Positions 15,837-22,533 of a stretch of DNA of 24,768 nucleotides are shown in pieces. Where the stretch lies: positions 13,484 through 38,251 of the forward strand of contig CAJTQA010000034.1 of the NCBI GenBank assembly GCA_910578455.1, given 5' to 3'. Positions within the stretch are counted from its first letter, which is position 1, and every line of letters starts with the position of its first letter. The notes under the pieces were generated by a model. That model searched no databases. It was not told the DNA's origin and saw only the letters and a list, made by a program, of their open reading frames with translations. The position numbers and the translations under genes were made by a program. The DNA is from an uncultured Dorea sp. (GTDB taxonomy: Bacteria; Bacillota; Clostridia; Lachnospirales; Lachnospiraceae).

Positions 15837-16012
15837 GAAGAATTAGGTCACGCTCAGAATTGATTGCGTTTACCGGGAAATTCCGGACGCATACGATGCA
15901 AAATATTGTGGAGCCTCTTGTGAGGTCCGGAAAGCTTAACCTGACTTTGCCGGATAAGCCAAGGAGTTCAAAGCAACGGTATGTGAAGGCGGAAGGTCAA
16001 AAAGGCTGCTGA
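15837..16012 (+). pseudogene. C-terminal remnant of an AlbA_2/RecG-like ATP-binding protein (winged helix)
   Basis: No start codon or ribosome site is present, but a frame open from within nagA to the TGA at 16010-16012 reads SRSELIAFTGKF, then MQNIVEPLVRSGKLNLTLPD and KPRSSKQRYVKAE. This matches the C-terminal winged helix of AlbA_2/divergent-AAA ATP-binding proteins (…LTxPDKPxSxxQKY). All upstream domains are missing, so it is a decayed fragment. Its last codons now lie inside the nagA terminator. The family call is from memory. Confidence 0.55.
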
Positions 16013-16027
16013 TAAGGCGGCCTTTTT
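15999..16027 (+). terminator. rho-independent terminator of the nagA unit
   Basis: AAAGGCTGCT-GATAA-GGCGGCCTTT forms a 10-bp stem (two G-U pairs) followed by a T-run, 165 bases after nagA and just before the MerR promoter. Confidence 0.85.
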
Positions 16028-16066
16028 GCATTTCGGAAAATTTCTCATACTTTTTTACAAAAACAC

Positions 16067-16097
16067 TTGACTGTAAACCGGGTTTATACGTTATGCT
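16067..16097 (+). promoter_or_regulatory. MerR-type promoter/operator (19-base spacer with central dyad)
   Basis: -35 TTGACT (16067-16072) and -10 TATGCT (16092-16097) are 19 bases apart, the over-long spacing typical of MerR-family targets. Within the spacer, TAAACC-G-GGTTTA (16074-16086) is a perfect dyad. It lies directly upstream of the MerR-domain gene at 16153, which points to autoregulation. Confidence 0.78.
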
Positions 16098-16152
16098 CCG
16101 CATACAGACAAAACAAACAGACATCACAGCATGATGCAAAGGGGGTTATATT

Positions 16153-17577
16153 ATGAACGTACAGGAAGTGGAAAGGGAAACAGGGCTTACAAGAGCTAAT
16201 ATCCGTTTTTATGAAAAACAGGGTCTGCTCAGACCGAACAGGAAAGCAAATGGTTACCGCGACTATTCTTCGGACGATGTGAACGCGCTTTTAAAGATTA
16301 AGCTTATGCGGGAGCTTGACGTGTCCATTGAGGAGATTGACAAATTGCAGAGGGAGGAGAGGAACCTTTCTTCCGTAATCGAGGAGAGAGCGGAAAGCAT
16401 TGATGAGGAGCGGGGGAATCTTTCAGATGCAAAGATTGTCTGCCAGTCCATAGGAGAGGATGGCATTACGTTCCGGGAGCTTGAGGCAGAAAAGTATCTT
16501 GAAGAGCTTGAGCAGCTTGCGAAAGAGCGGGGAGCAGAAAATGCAGGGCAGTTTAGAAGGAAACAGGACATTCTGCGGGAAACTCTTCATCCGTGGAGGA
16601 GGTATTTCGCCAGGATGATAGACGGCGATATATATATAATAGCTATTTCAGTGTTTTTCTATCTCATGTTCCACATTGAGGACAGTATCGCATCGATCGT
16701 ATTCCTTACGGTTTTGGGAATGGCAGCGATGATCATTGTAGAATCCGTCCTCCTTTCATGTTTTGGAACTACGGCCGGGAAGTGGTTGTTCGGCATCCGC
16801 GTATTATCAAAGGACGGAAAGAGATTGACCTGGCGGGAGGCAGCGGAGAGGACAGGGATGGTGCTGTGGCATGGCCTTGCGTTCGGGATTCCCCTTTGGA
16901 GTGAGTATCGCCTGTATAAAAGTTATGATGCCTATACAGATGGGGAGAATCTTGCCTGGGATGAGAACTGCCTGTATCTGATTGATGAGAAAAAGGGCTT
17001 GCGCTACGTTGCAGCAGTGGCGGCAGTGGTGCTCTTGCTGGTATTAGAAACTGTTTTTGAATTTCCGTCAGAACAGATTTATAAAATGCCGATGCATTAT
17101 GACGGGCTGACCGTGGAAGAATTTGCGGAAAATTATAATAAGTATCTGGAAGTTTATGGCCTTGCAGATGAGGAACGGCTTAATAGGAACGGTGAGTGGG
17201 AAGAGCCGCAGGCGCTTAAGCCCCGGTTCCGGTATGAGCTGGAAGACGGCATCATAAAGAGCGTATCATTTGAGATTGATTACACCGGAAAGGAAGAAAA
17301 CCCTCATTATCGGGATGAGGTGACATGCGCGGCGCTTGCATGGGAAGGGGGAAAATGGAAGAGCAAGATGCGGATGATGATGTCGGATCGGCTGCTGAGA
17401 CTGGAAGATGAGATACAGGAGTCAGGCTGCGGGAATTATAAGGCATATGATATACGGCAGGATATTGTTGAAGTGTATAGGTATGAAGAAAAGGACGGCG
17501 GCTTTTACCCTCAGATGTCAGGAGAGGACGGCAGACTGCATATTGTGTTTGAGATGGGGGAGAAGATCCGTGAATGA
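16153..17577 (+). CDS. MerR-type regulator fused to an RDD-family membrane domain
   Basis: 474 residues. Residues 1-70 are a MerR winged helix (VERETGLTRANIRFYEKQGL, then GYRDYSSDDVNALLKIKLMR), followed by a charged coiled-coil helix to about 140. The region HPWRRYFARMIDGDIYIIAI (146-165) opens an RDD domain, with membrane helices near 159-175 and 178-205, the conserved TTAGKWLFGIRVLSKDGKRL (206-225) and a further hydrophobic stretch at about 235-250. Another helix at 284-302 leads into a 170-residue polar tail with no domain I recognise. The protein is probably a membrane-anchored one-component regulator sensing a membrane or external signal. AAGGGGG precedes ATG 16153, and a terminator follows at 17623. 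Topology of the tail is uncertain. Confidence 0.87.
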   Translation: MNVQEVERETGLTRANIRFYEKQGLLRPNRKANGYRDYSSDDVNALLKIKLMRELDVSIEEIDKLQREERNLSSVIEERAESIDEERGNLSDAKIVCQSIGEDGITFRELEAEKYLEELEQLAKERGAENAGQFRRKQDILRETLHPWRRYFARMIDGDIYIIAISVFFYLMFHIEDSIASIVFLTVLGMAAMIIVESVLLSCFGTTAGKWLFGIRVLSKDGKRLTWREAAERTGMVLWHGLAFGIPLWSEYRLYKSYDAYTDGENLAWDENCLYLIDEKKGLRYVAAVAAVVLLLVLETVFEFPSEQIYKMPMHYDGLTVEEFAENYNKYLEVYGLADEERLNRNGEWEEPQALKPRFRYELEDGIIKSVSFEIDYTGKEENPHYRDEVTCAALAWEGGKWKSKMRMMMSDRLLRLEDEIQESGCGNYKAYDIRQDIVEVYRYEEKDGGFYPQMSGEDGRLHIVFEMGEKIRE

Positions 17578-17622
17578 AAAGAATATGGGAGGAATGAATA
17601 TTTAAACAGAAGAAAAAGGACG

Positions 17623-17660
17623 GGGGCTGTCAGGAAATAGACAGCCCCTCTCTTTCATTT
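17623..17660 (+). terminator. rho-independent terminator
   Basis: GGGGCTGTC (17623-17631) pairs with GACAGCCCC (17640-17648), then a T-rich tail (TCTCTTTCATTTT). It ends the MerR-RDD transcript. Confidence 0.85.
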
Positions 17661-17709
17661 TCTTGAGTTATGGGTGTAAATCGGTTAAAATAAGGTGTAG
17701 AACATTTAG

Positions 17710-17738
17710 TTGCAATATTATCGTTTATTGGCAATAAT
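17710..17738 (+). promoter_or_regulatory. possible promoter of the MNT-HEPN pair
   Basis: TTGCAA (17710-17715), 17-base spacer, AATAAT (17733-17738). The hexamers fall in near-repeats (TTGCAATATTA and TTGGCAATAATA) that could also be bound by the antitoxin complex. Confidence 0.45.
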
Positions 17739-17763
17739 AAATAAGTAGAAAGGAATTGACGAT

Positions 17764-18066
17764 ATGAACAACACTGTACTCACAATCGGGGATATTAAGA
17801 GAATGATTAAACCGATTGCAACAAAATACAAGGTGAAAGAAATATATTTGTTTGGTTCTTACGCAAGAGGTGAGGCGGATGAAAGCAGCGACATGGATTT
17901 TCTTGTGTTTGGCGGGGAGAATTTTAGACATACTTTGATTTTTTCCCTTGCCGAAGAACTTCGTATTATTTTTAACAAAGAAGTAGACGTGTTTGAAATA
18001 AATGAGATCAATAAAAACAGCGATTTTTATAATGCAATTATGAAAGAGAGGCTGCTTGTGGCATGA
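17764..18066 (+). CDS. mntA: MNT-domain nucleotidyltransferase antitoxin
   Basis: 100 residues, a minimal nucleotidyltransferase. The active site is YLFGSYARGEADESSDMDFL (28-47), giving GS-x10-DxD with Asp43 and Asp45. A third acidic residue lies in EVDVFEIN (73-80; Asp75). In characterised type VII systems MntA neutralises its HEPN partner by adding AMP to a tyrosine. AAAGGA precedes ATG 17764. The next gene overlaps by four bases (ATGA), the usual operon arrangement for this pair. The active site is intact. Confidence 0.93.
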   Translation: MNNTVLTIGDIKRMIKPIATKYKVKEIYLFGSYARGEADESSDMDFLVFGGENFRHTLIFSLAEELRIIFNKEVDVFEINEINKNSDFYNAIMKERLLVA

Positions 18067-18398
18067 AATATTCGGATAAACAGCGGATAAAAAAAATATA
18101 TGAAAACGCAGTCAAACTGCATGAATACATCACAGAAAATGAGATTCAAAAAGAAAAGTTGCTGGAAGATATTCCTCTGCAATGGCTCGTTACAACACCC
18201 TTGTACAATATTGGCGAACATGTTTATAACCTCTCCGATGAATATAAACAAACTCATAGTGAAATTCCATGGCTGATGATTTCCGGGCTCAGGCATCGTT
18301 TGGTTCATGATTACGATGGCACAAACTGGAATATTATTGCGGATGTTGTCTTGGAAGAGTTGCCTGTTTTAATCAAAGAAATGCAAAAACTTGTGTAA
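18063..18398 (+). CDS. hepT: HEPN-domain (HepT/DUF86) toxin RNase
   Basis: 111 residues, all helical, typical of HepT. The RNase motif is LRHRLVHDYD (76-85), that is R77-x4-H82-x-Y84; Tyr84 is at the position modified with AMP by MntA in studied homologues. The first part contains NAVKLHEYITEN and the middle LYNIGEHVYNLSDEY, as in the DUF86 family. It overlaps the antitoxin gene by four bases. Toxin (cytoplasmic RNA cleavage) and partner roles follow from the family; with both motifs intact the pair is probably active. Confidence 0.93.
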   Translation: MKYSDKQRIKKIYENAVKLHEYITENEIQKEKLLEDIPLQWLVTTPLYNIGEHVYNLSDEYKQTHSEIPWLMISGLRHRLVHDYDGTNWNIIADVVLEELPVLIKEMQKLV

Positions 18399-18430
18399 TG
18401 TGCTTGAAAAAATAAAGCCAAAGAGGTTCA

Positions 18431-18450
18431 GCGCCCTGAAACCAGGGCGC
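18431..18450. terminator. GC-rich hairpin after hepT
   Basis: GCGCCCTG-AAAC-CAGGGCGC, an 8-bp perfect stem with tetraloop, 33 bases after the hepT stop. There is no T-run, so termination is uncertain. Confidence 0.5.
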
Positions 18451-18492
18451 AAAGTTTCGTATTAACCGATAAGCCCCCTGTGCCGGCACTTT

Positions 18493-18602
18493 CTACATCA
18501 AATCTTTCGTCTCAACTTCCCGCACCGACAAAAGCGCAAACAGCACCGATATTCCTGTCAGCACAAGTGGGAAGGCCGCGTTCCCTGACATCGTGAAGTC
18601 GC
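18493..18602 (-). pseudogene. C-terminal remnant of a membrane transporter
   Basis: On the reverse strand a frame ending at TAG (18495-18493) reads YVGDFTMSGNAAFPL, then VLTGISVLFALLSVREVETK. This is one hydrophobic helix and a charged tail, as at the end of a multi-spanning transporter. There is no start codon or ribosome site, and the frame is cut at the terminator hairpin. The transporter family is not certain (MFS-like?). It occupies most of the gene-free stretch 18399-18681. Confidence 0.4.
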
Positions 18603-18608
18603 CCACAT

Positions 18609-18639
18609 AAAAGCAGGTACGGGGAAGTACCTGCTTTTT
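18609..18639. terminator. strong bidirectional terminator
   Basis: AAAAGCAGGTAC-GGGGAA-GTACCTGCTTTT, a 12-bp perfect stem with an A-run before and a T-run after. It would end the leftward 60-residue gene. Confidence 0.85.
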
Positions 18640-18681
18640 GCAACCTGTATTCCATTTGGTTTGTAAGCTGCCCTGTAGTTG

Positions 18682-18864
18682 TTACTCTTTGATCCGATCC
18701 AGTTCTGTAAGATTAATGCCGGATGCTGTGAGAATGACCTTTAATTCAATATATCTTTCTTTCATTTCTGCATATACCTCGGAATCTTTGTCGGCTAATC
18801 TCATATATCTCTGTAATCTGGAAAAATCTTCGATGTTTCTTTGTAACATTTCTTTTTCGGTCAT
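18682..18864 (-). CDS. small conserved-type hypothetical protein (60 aa)
   Basis: A charged helical protein, MTEKEMLQRNIEDFSRLQRY..., ending ILTASGINLTELDRIKE. The pattern suggests two helices, the second with an amphipathic YIELKVILTASGI segment. I recall similar short proteins in Clostridia but know no function. A strong AAGGTGG ribosome site, a near-consensus promoter (18907-18935) and a strong downstream terminator on the same strand show it is a complete, separately transcribed gene. Confidence 0.75.
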   Translation of the reverse strand: MTEKEMLQRNIEDFSRLQRYMRLADKDSEVYAEMKERYIELKVILTASGINLTELDRIKE

Positions 18865-18906
18865 ATTTCCACCACCTTTTATAAGCGCCGTTTACTTGAT
18901 ATGCTT

Positions 18907-18935
18907 ATTATAGCAATAAGCTATTGCGGTGTAAA
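18907..18935 (-). promoter_or_regulatory. promoter with embedded dyad for the 60-residue protein
   Basis: Reverse strand: -35 TTTACA (18935-18930), 17-base spacer, -10 TATAAT (18912-18907). The spacer contains GCAATA-AGC-TATTGC (18913-18927), a perfect 6+3+6 dyad, consistent with an operator. Confidence 0.75.
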
Positions 18936-19015
18936 GGGTTATCATTCATTGTATTTTTCAATTTCTTTTTAGGTTTCCATGTGAAAAACGAAAAAGTCAA
19001 TAGTGAAATTTCCGG

Positions 19016-19044
19016 TTGACAAAATCCGGCAAATCCTATAGACT
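19016..19044 (+). promoter_or_regulatory. promoter of the tyrS T-box transcript
   Basis: Perfect -35 TTGACA (19016-19021), 17-base spacer, -10 TAGACT (19039-19044), followed by the leader RNA. Confidence 0.75.
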
Positions 19045-19079
19045 TTCAGTAAATATAAAAAAAGGCTTTGAAAAGAAGA

Positions 19080-19344
19080 AGTAGCAGCCGCGACACCCAT
19101 ACAGAGAGCAGCCGGCAGGTGAGAGGCGCATGAAGGAAGTGGTTTTGCGAATACATCTTGGAGCCTCACACCGAAAATGTACGGACAGCATTCCATACAT
19201 GAGTAGGCTGTGACGTGGCGGCATACGTTACAATGCTTAAGCTGTGCATGTGCAGCTTGCAAAGGCCGGCAGTGTGAATTGCCGGTGAAAAAAGGTGGTA
19301 CCGCGGAAGATTTCGCCCTTGTCTGTGATGGCAGGGGCTTTTTT
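19080..19344 (+). ncRNA. T-box leader, tyrosine-specific
   Basis: The T-box core AGGTGGTACCGCGG is at 19293-19306. Stem I closes with GGTGAGAGGC (19118-19127) and GCCTCACACC (19163-19172). Its specifier loop reads GAATACA with the tyrosine codon TAC at 19152-19154. Stem III is CCGGCA/TGCCGG (19266-19271/19280-19285). The terminator stem at 19315-19344 ends in a T-run. Uncharged tRNA-Tyr should favour the antiterminator and turn on tyrS. Specifier, core and terminator all agree with the gene that follows. Confidence 0.95.
19315..19344 (+). terminator. T-box-controlled terminator
   Basis: GCCCTTGTC pairs over 9 bp (with G-U pairs) with GGCAGGGGC, followed by TTTTTT. It competes with an antiterminator that uses the T-box core. 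Confidence 0.88.
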
Positions 19345-19421
19345 CATTGAGAGAAAATTTTGCAGGCGGGAAAAGAACTAAAAAAATATCTTGGCATAAT
19401 TTAGAAAAGGAGAGATTGAAA

Positions 19422-20645
19422 ATGGGAATTTATGAGGAATTAAAGGCAAGGGGCCTGATCGCGCAAGTGACGGACGAAGAGCTTATAAGGGATTTGATCA
19501 ACAATGGGAAAGCGACGTTTTACATCGGCTTTGATCCGACGGCAGACAGCCTTCATGTAGGGCATTTTATGGCGCTCTGCCTTATGAAAAGGCTGCAGGA
19601 GGCAGGGAACAGGCCCATTGCGCTCATCGGCGGCGGCACAGGCATGATTGGCGACCCGTCGGGAAGAAGTGACATGCGCCAGATGATGACGACAGAGACG
19701 GTATGCCACAACTGCGACCGATTTAAAGAGCAGATGAGCCGTTTTATAGATTTTTCCGAAGGGAAAGCGCTGATGGTAAACAACGCAGACTGGCTCATGA
19801 ATCTTAACTATGTGGAAATGCTCCGGGATGTGGGAGCGCATTTCAGCGTAAACCGCATGCTCACGGCAGAGTGCTACAAGCAGCGGATGGAGAAAGGGCT
19901 TAGTTTCCTTGAGTTCAACTACATGATCATGCAGAGCTATGACTTCTACATGCTGTACCAGAAGTACGGCTGCAACCTCCAGTTCGGCGGCGACGACCAG
20001 TGGAGCAACATGCTTGGCGGAACAGAGCTGATCCGCCGTAAGCTTGGAAAGGATGCCAGCGCTATGACTATCACCCTCCTTTTAAATTCCGAGGGGAAGA
20101 AGATGGGCAAGACCCAGAGCGGCGCAGTGTGGCTTGACCCGGAAAAGACCTCGCCTTACGATTTTTACCAGTATTGGAGAAATGTGCCTGATGCGGACGT
20201 TTTAAAATGCATCCGCATGCTTACGTTCCTGCCTCTCGAGGAGATTGACAAGATGGATGCCTGGGAGGGAGCGCAGCTAAATACGGCGAAAGAAATCCTT
20301 GCCTACGAGCTTACAAAGATGGTTCACGGCGAGGAGGAGGCCGAAAAGGCGCAGGCGGCGGCGCGGGCATTATTCAGCCAGGGAAATGCGGCAGATATGC
20401 CGAAGACAGAGCTGACGGCAGCGGACTTGGAGGAAGGCAGCATAGACATACTGTCCATGCTGGTGAAGGCAGGGCTTGTTCCGACCCGCTCCGAGGCAAG
20501 GCGCGCGGTGCAGCAGGGCGGCGTGACTGTGGACGGTGAGAAAGTGGAGGACATTCACAAGTCTTACACAGGAGAGGATTTGTCCGGTGAAGGAATTGTC
20601 CTTAAGAGAGGGAAGAAGAAATTCTGTAAAGTAGTGATGCAGTAG
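19422..20645 (+). CDS. tyrS: tyrosyl-tRNA synthetase
   Basis: 407 residues from ATG 19422, which has AAAAGGAGAG upstream. An in-frame TTG at 19347 would extend the frame but lies at the end of the T-box terminator and has no ribosome site. The class I HIGH motif is HVGH (45-48), preceded by FYIGFDPTADSL. The KMSKS loop is KMGKT (227-231). Tyrosine-binding elements include QSYDFYMLYQ and QFGGDDQWSNM. A C-terminal S4 RNA-binding domain (about 345-403) contains SEARRAVQQGGVTVDGEKV. Expression is controlled by the tyrosine T-box upstream. Confidence 0.98.
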   Translation: MGIYEELKARGLIAQVTDEELIRDLINNGKATFYIGFDPTADSLHVGHFMALCLMKRLQEAGNRPIALIGGGTGMIGDPSGRSDMRQMMTTETVCHNCDRFKEQMSRFIDFSEGKALMVNNADWLMNLNYVEMLRDVGAHFSVNRMLTAECYKQRMEKGLSFLEFNYMIMQSYDFYMLYQKYGCNLQFGGDDQWSNMLGGTELIRRKLGKDASAMTITLLLNSEGKKMGKTQSGAVWLDPEKTSPYDFYQYWRNVPDADVLKCIRMLTFLPLEEIDKMDAWEGAQLNTAKEILAYELTKMVHGEEEAEKAQAAARALFSQGNAADMPKTELTAADLEEGSIDILSMLVKAGLVPTRSEARRAVQQGGVTVDGEKVEDIHKSYTGEDLSGEGIVLKRGKKKFCKVVMQ

Positions 20646-20665
20646 GCAATAAAAAGGTGATGGAT

Positions 20666-21577
20666 ATGAGATGTGTACATTGTGACCGTGAGATACCGGA
20701 TGATTCCATGTACTGCCCCTACTGCGGGCAGGACGTGGAGGAGAACCAGTCGTTAGACGAGCTGCAGGATCAGATATTAAGGCAGCTTTCAAAAGAAATC
20801 ACAGGCGAGCTGCCGTCCGCGCCCTGGGACCGCGAGGAGAGGCGGGAATATATGCGCGGGCGCGGAAGAAAACAGCCAAAGAGGTATCTCGGGATTATCG
20901 TGCTGGTTGTGGTTGTCATGATATTTCTCATGGCTGCCATCTGGATGGTGTTCACTACCATGGATGCCAACGAAAGGCGGCTTATGGAAGAGCGGGAGCA
21001 GGCAGCCCGGGAGCAGGAAGAGAGGGAGCTTGAGGAAAAGGCAGATCAGGGAAACGAAGAAACCGGGGAGGATGCTTTGGCAGATGGCGGAGGAGAGCTT
21101 AAGATGTCATTTGTCAGCGAGCCGGATGATTTCGGAGATTATTATAAACTGTCAGTCAAAGACGCATCGGCAAGCTCTGTGATATCTCAGGAGGGAACAG
21201 ACAACGGCGCAGGAAAGGCCGTGGACGGCAACGAAAAAACCTCCTGGCAGGAGGGCGTGGCAGGCGACGGAATCGGCGAGAGCCTTCATTTTGAGCTGGA
21301 AAAATCATACAATGTAAAATATATGTCCTTCCAGCTTGGAAACTGGAACTCCTGGGAGTATTTCGACGGGAACAACCGCCCGAAGGAGCTTGAGATAACG
21401 GTGGGAGACGTGACCCAGACCATTACATTCCCGGACGGAAAGACCGAATACTGGGTGGAATTTTCTGGGGAATGTCCGGCGTCGGAGATTGATGTGGTAA
21501 TAAGGTCCGTTTATAAAGGGAGCCAGTGGGATGATACCTGCATTGCGGAAATCGGAGTGTATGGGAGAGGAAACTGA
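20666..21577 (+). CDS. zinc-ribbon membrane protein with NADase-type glycan-binding (discoidin-like) domain
   Basis: 303 residues from ATG 20666 (AAAAAGG 8 bases upstream; earlier in-frame GTG and ATG are too close to it). Residues 1-22 are a zinc ribbon with two Cys pairs (CVHC...CPYC). A single helix follows near residues 74-95 (LGIIVLVVVVMIFLMAAIWM), then a Glu/Arg-rich coiled coil. The outer C-terminal domain (about 155-303) has AVDGNEKTSWQEG and SFQLGNWNSWEYF, as in the NADase-type glycan-binding domain. The ribbon should be cytoplasmic and the glycan-binding domain outside. It follows tyrS by 20 bases; function unknown, perhaps cell-envelope binding. Confidence 0.85.
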   Translation: MRCVHCDREIPDDSMYCPYCGQDVEENQSLDELQDQILRQLSKEITGELPSAPWDREERREYMRGRGRKQPKRYLGIIVLVVVVMIFLMAAIWMVFTTMDANERRLMEEREQAAREQEERELEEKADQGNEETGEDALADGGGELKMSFVSEPDDFGDYYKLSVKDASASSVISQEGTDNGAGKAVDGNEKTSWQEGVAGDGIGESLHFELEKSYNVKYMSFQLGNWNSWEYFDGNNRPKELEITVGDVTQTITFPDGKTEYWVEFSGECPASEIDVVIRSVYKGSQWDDTCIAEIGVYGRGN

Positions 21578-21610
21578 GAATTTGCGCTCAGCATTATAAT
21601 ATTTACATGT

Positions 21611-21645
21611 CAGAACCGGGAGTCTGTTTTAGATTCCCGGTTCTG
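21611..21645. terminator. long hairpin between convergent genes
   Basis: CAGAACCGGGA (21611-21621) pairs with TCCCGGTTCTG (21635-21645), and inner pairs TCT/AGA extend the stem to about 15 bp. It lies between the glycan-binding protein gene and the leftward kinase gene. A T-run is lacking on both sides. Confidence 0.65.
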
Positions 21646-21657
21646 GTAATTCCTGGA

Positions 21658-22140
21658 TCATTGCTGTAGACAAACGATTTCTCCCTCGCCGCATGGCTCC
21701 TGAAATCCATGATAGTGATGCTCTAATATTTCATCAGTTATTATAAACGGAGAATTGGCATTTAAGTGCAAATTCCTTTTTTTCAGCCTTTTCCGTAAAG
21801 TTTCTATGTCGGCTTTCATGTATATGAGCTCTGCCTCGCCGCCGTGTTTTTCGATAATTGACTTATAAGTTTTTCGGTTTTCCTTGTTCCAGAAACTAAA
21901 GTCAATTACAGCATTTTTCCCGTCTTTAATAAGCGCGATCAATTTATCGCGGAGGATGGATTCTGTTTGTTCTGACAGTTCTTCGTATTGGCTGTCCGGG
22001 TAATCGACGCCTTTCCGGCCGTAAGCTTTCCACATTTCTTCGTCAATCGAAAGCCTGATATATCCTTCTTTTTCCTTTTGCTTTGCGTAGGTAGTTTTGC
22101 CGGAGCCGCATACCCCGCACATCATGATAACTTTGCTCAT
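21658..22140 (-). CDS. P-loop kinase-like ATP-binding protein (AAA_33/zeta-type)
   Basis: 160 residues. The Walker A motif is MMCGVCGSGKTTYAK (6-20). IRLSIDEEMWKAYG (28-41) corresponds to the acidic substrate site of AAA_33/zeta-like kinases, NAVIDFSFWNKENRKTYKSI (94-113) to the Walker B region, and a basic lid ETLRKRLKKRN lies at about 133-143. Such proteins phosphorylate small molecules such as nucleosides, antibiotics or UDP-sugars; the target here is unknown and no antitoxin gene is adjacent. AGAGGAA precedes the ATG on the reverse strand. Confidence 0.85.
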   Translation of the reverse strand: MSKVIMMCGVCGSGKTTYAKQKEKEGYIRLSIDEEMWKAYGRKGVDYPDSQYEELSEQTESILRDKLIALIKDGKNAVIDFSFWNKENRKTYKSIIEKHGGEAELIYMKADIETLRKRLKKRNLHLNANSPFIITDEILEHHYHGFQEPCGEGEIVCLQQ

Positions 22141-22269
22141 AATAGATTCCTCTTATCTTTCTATGCTGATTTGATTGCTGCGCCATCTGCCGTATTTTGC
22201 CGAAAATGACGGAGGAAGAATTTCTCTCCGGGATGAATCTAGGAGAAAGAATGGTTTTTCAAATCGTGG

Positions 22270-22298
22270 TTGAAAAATCTGCATCTATGGCATATAAT
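22270..22298 (+). promoter_or_regulatory. promoter of a small RNA
   Basis: TTGAAA (22270-22275), 17-base spacer, perfect TATAAT (22293-22298). No protein-coding gene follows; a terminator lies about 65 bases downstream of the predicted start of transcription. Confidence 0.78.
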
Positions 22299-22304
22299 AT
22301 ACTT

Positions 22305-22403
22305 AACAAGAGAGCCGAAAGCTAGAGTACACCTAGCCGCCGGAAAAATAATTTGTTACATGAAGTAGCGCCTTATCTTGCCAGGACGAGGGCGCTACTT
22401 TTT
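22305..22403 (+). ncRNA. candidate antisense antitoxin RNA (~100 nt)
   Basis: Predicted from the promoter at 22270-22298 and the terminator at 22363-22403. The 5' part can form GCTAG-AGTACAC-CTAGC (22321-22337). The 3' end is antisense to the last codons and 3' region of the leftward hydrophobic peptide gene. This convergent, 3'-overlapping layout is that of TxpA/RatA-like type I toxin-antitoxin loci of Firmicutes. The RNA has no open frame with a ribosome site. Function is inferred. Confidence 0.6.
22363..22403 (+). terminator. terminator of the candidate antisense RNA
   Basis: AAGTAGCGCC (22363-22372) and GGCGCTACTT (22391-22400) form a 10-bp perfect stem followed by TTT. In the opposite direction the same stem lies at the 3' end of the peptide transcript. 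Confidence 0.85.
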
Positions 22404-22515
22404 GCGTATGATGTTGATAACAAGAGTTATAACGGCGCAAAGCATAATTACGAATGTGAATAAGTCGCTAAGTATATTATATTGTGATGGTGCGGCAATT
22501 TCTTGTTTTGCTCAT
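22395..22515 (-). pseudogene. hydrophobic holin-like toxin peptide, frame broken in an A4 tract
   Basis: The reverse frame ending at TAG (22397-22395) encodes APSQYNILSDLFTFVIMLCA then VITLVINIIRKK, a single membrane helix with a basic tail, as in holin-like type I toxins. This frame has no ATG, GTG or TTG before the helix and is closed by TGA at 22514-22512. ATG 22515 is one base out of frame. Reading AAA instead of AAAA would join it, giving a 39-residue peptide starting MSKQEIAAPS. The toxin gene is therefore either frameshifted, mis-sequenced here, or started at a non-standard codon (ATT). A promoter lies at 22534-22562. Confidence 0.5.
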
Positions 22516-22533
22516 GCCTGTTCACTGAGGATA

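Noticed and set aside
19347..19421. 25-codon N-terminal extension of TyrS from TTG 19347
   Set aside because: It lies just after the T-box terminator with no ribosome site; ATG 19422 has AAAAGGAGAG and matches the family's start.
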